Assembly (NCBI GenBank): GCA_014378225.1
Contig: JACMOA010000337.1
Coordinates: 1-5,551 of the forward strand
Length of the DNA: 5,551 nucleotides
From: Deinococcales bacterium
GTDB lineage: Bacteria > Deinococcota > Deinococci > Deinococcales > Deinococcaceae
Direction of reading: 5' to 3'
The notes under the pieces are model-generated. The model saw only the letters and a program-made list of their open reading frames with translations. It was not told where the DNA came from and did not search any database. The number at the start of each line of letters is the position of its first letter. Position 1 is the first letter of the stretch. Positions 5,271-5,551 of this stretch are shown here, piece after piece. Made by a program: the position numbers and the translations under genes.

Positions 5271-5551
5271 TGAAGATGATTTTGATGGGTGCAATTGCGT
5301 TAATACTGGCTTCGTGCGGACGCTACGACTTCAGACCAGCCGTGAGCTTCGGTATACAAGTTACAGATGGCGTAAAATCTGGAGAGGTTATTCGCTCAGT
5401 AGATGACAAGGGAAAAGTTACCTACAAGCAAACCCCAGGTGAACCAGTCCAATTTACATTTTCCTCTAGACCCGGCTCTCAATCAGGTTACTTGACGGGC
5501 TATAAAATCGTACGGGACACCATCAATGGAGTTAACCAAGGGACCGACTCA
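5267..5551 (+). CDS. Predicted lipoprotein, 3' end missing
   Basis: The frame is open from ATG 5267 to the right edge (95 codons, no stop). It starts with a lipoprotein signal: a short N-region containing K3, hydrophobic core MILMGAIALIL, and lipobox L-A-S-C with the lipidated cysteine at C17. It should therefore be exported and lipid-anchored. The visible mature part (GRYDFRPAVSFGIQ onward) is polar with alternating beta-type residues and many Gly, Thr and Ser, perhaps an Ig-like or beta-sandwich fold; I recognise no family. The start overlaps the rex stop in ATGA, so it is probably in the same transcript. Base composition differs from the upstream coding genes (about 47% GC by hand count over 5271-5551) and it contains no CTCGAG. 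Confidence 0.85.
   Translation, partial: MMKMILMGAIALILASCGRYDFRPAVSFGIQVTDGVKSGEVIRSVDDKGKVTYKQTPGEPVQFTFSSRPGSQSGYLTGYKIVRDTINGVNQGTDS

Overview
The window looks like chromosomal DNA from the Thermaceae (Deinococcus-Thermus), probably a Meiothermus-like genus. This rests on by-eye resemblance of the RlmN and Rex proteins to their Thermus relatives and on a TANNNT box directly upstream of a start codon, as in leaderless Deinococcus-Thermus genes. The genus is an inference; no database search was possible.

Layout. At the left edge a minus-strand gene begins (start codon at 10-8, strong Shine-Dalgarno) and leaves the window after three codons. A divergent non-coding region (11-346) follows. 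It carries a 21-bp direct repeat (one mismatch), a small palindrome, and a 65-nt stretch without a single G (284-348) running into the rlmN start. rlmN (347-1375) encodes the radical-SAM 23S rRNA A2503 methyltransferase. An AT-richer non-coding leader (1376-1688, about 42% GC) then precedes a tightly packed plus-strand cluster: an exported TPR-repeat protein (1689-3272, GTG start chosen from its Shine-Dalgarno and signal peptide), a membrane-anchored protein with two SPOR domains (3276-4529), the NADH-sensing repressor Rex (4551-5270), and the start of a lipoprotein gene (5267 to the right edge). Gaps in the cluster are 3 bp, 21 bp and a 4-bp ATGA overlap, so it is very likely one operon.

How the genes fit together. 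The TPR and SPOR proteins look like cell-envelope partners: a scaffold outside the cytoplasmic membrane and a peptidoglycan-binding, FtsN-like membrane protein. Rex would sense the NADH/NAD+ ratio; its co-transcription with envelope genes is an interesting but unexplained association. The last gene also encodes an envelope protein.

The most striking signal is not a gene. The palindrome CTCGAG occurs 40 times in 5.55 kb by hand count, against roughly 2 expected. It lies in all three codon phases and also between genes, but is absent from 1-275, 1412-2264 and 5253-5551. It behaves like a highly iterated palindrome (compare HIP1 of cyanobacteria) and seems to have shaped protein sequence, notably the Ser-rich linkers of the SPOR protein and a Gly/Glu-rich insert in Rex.
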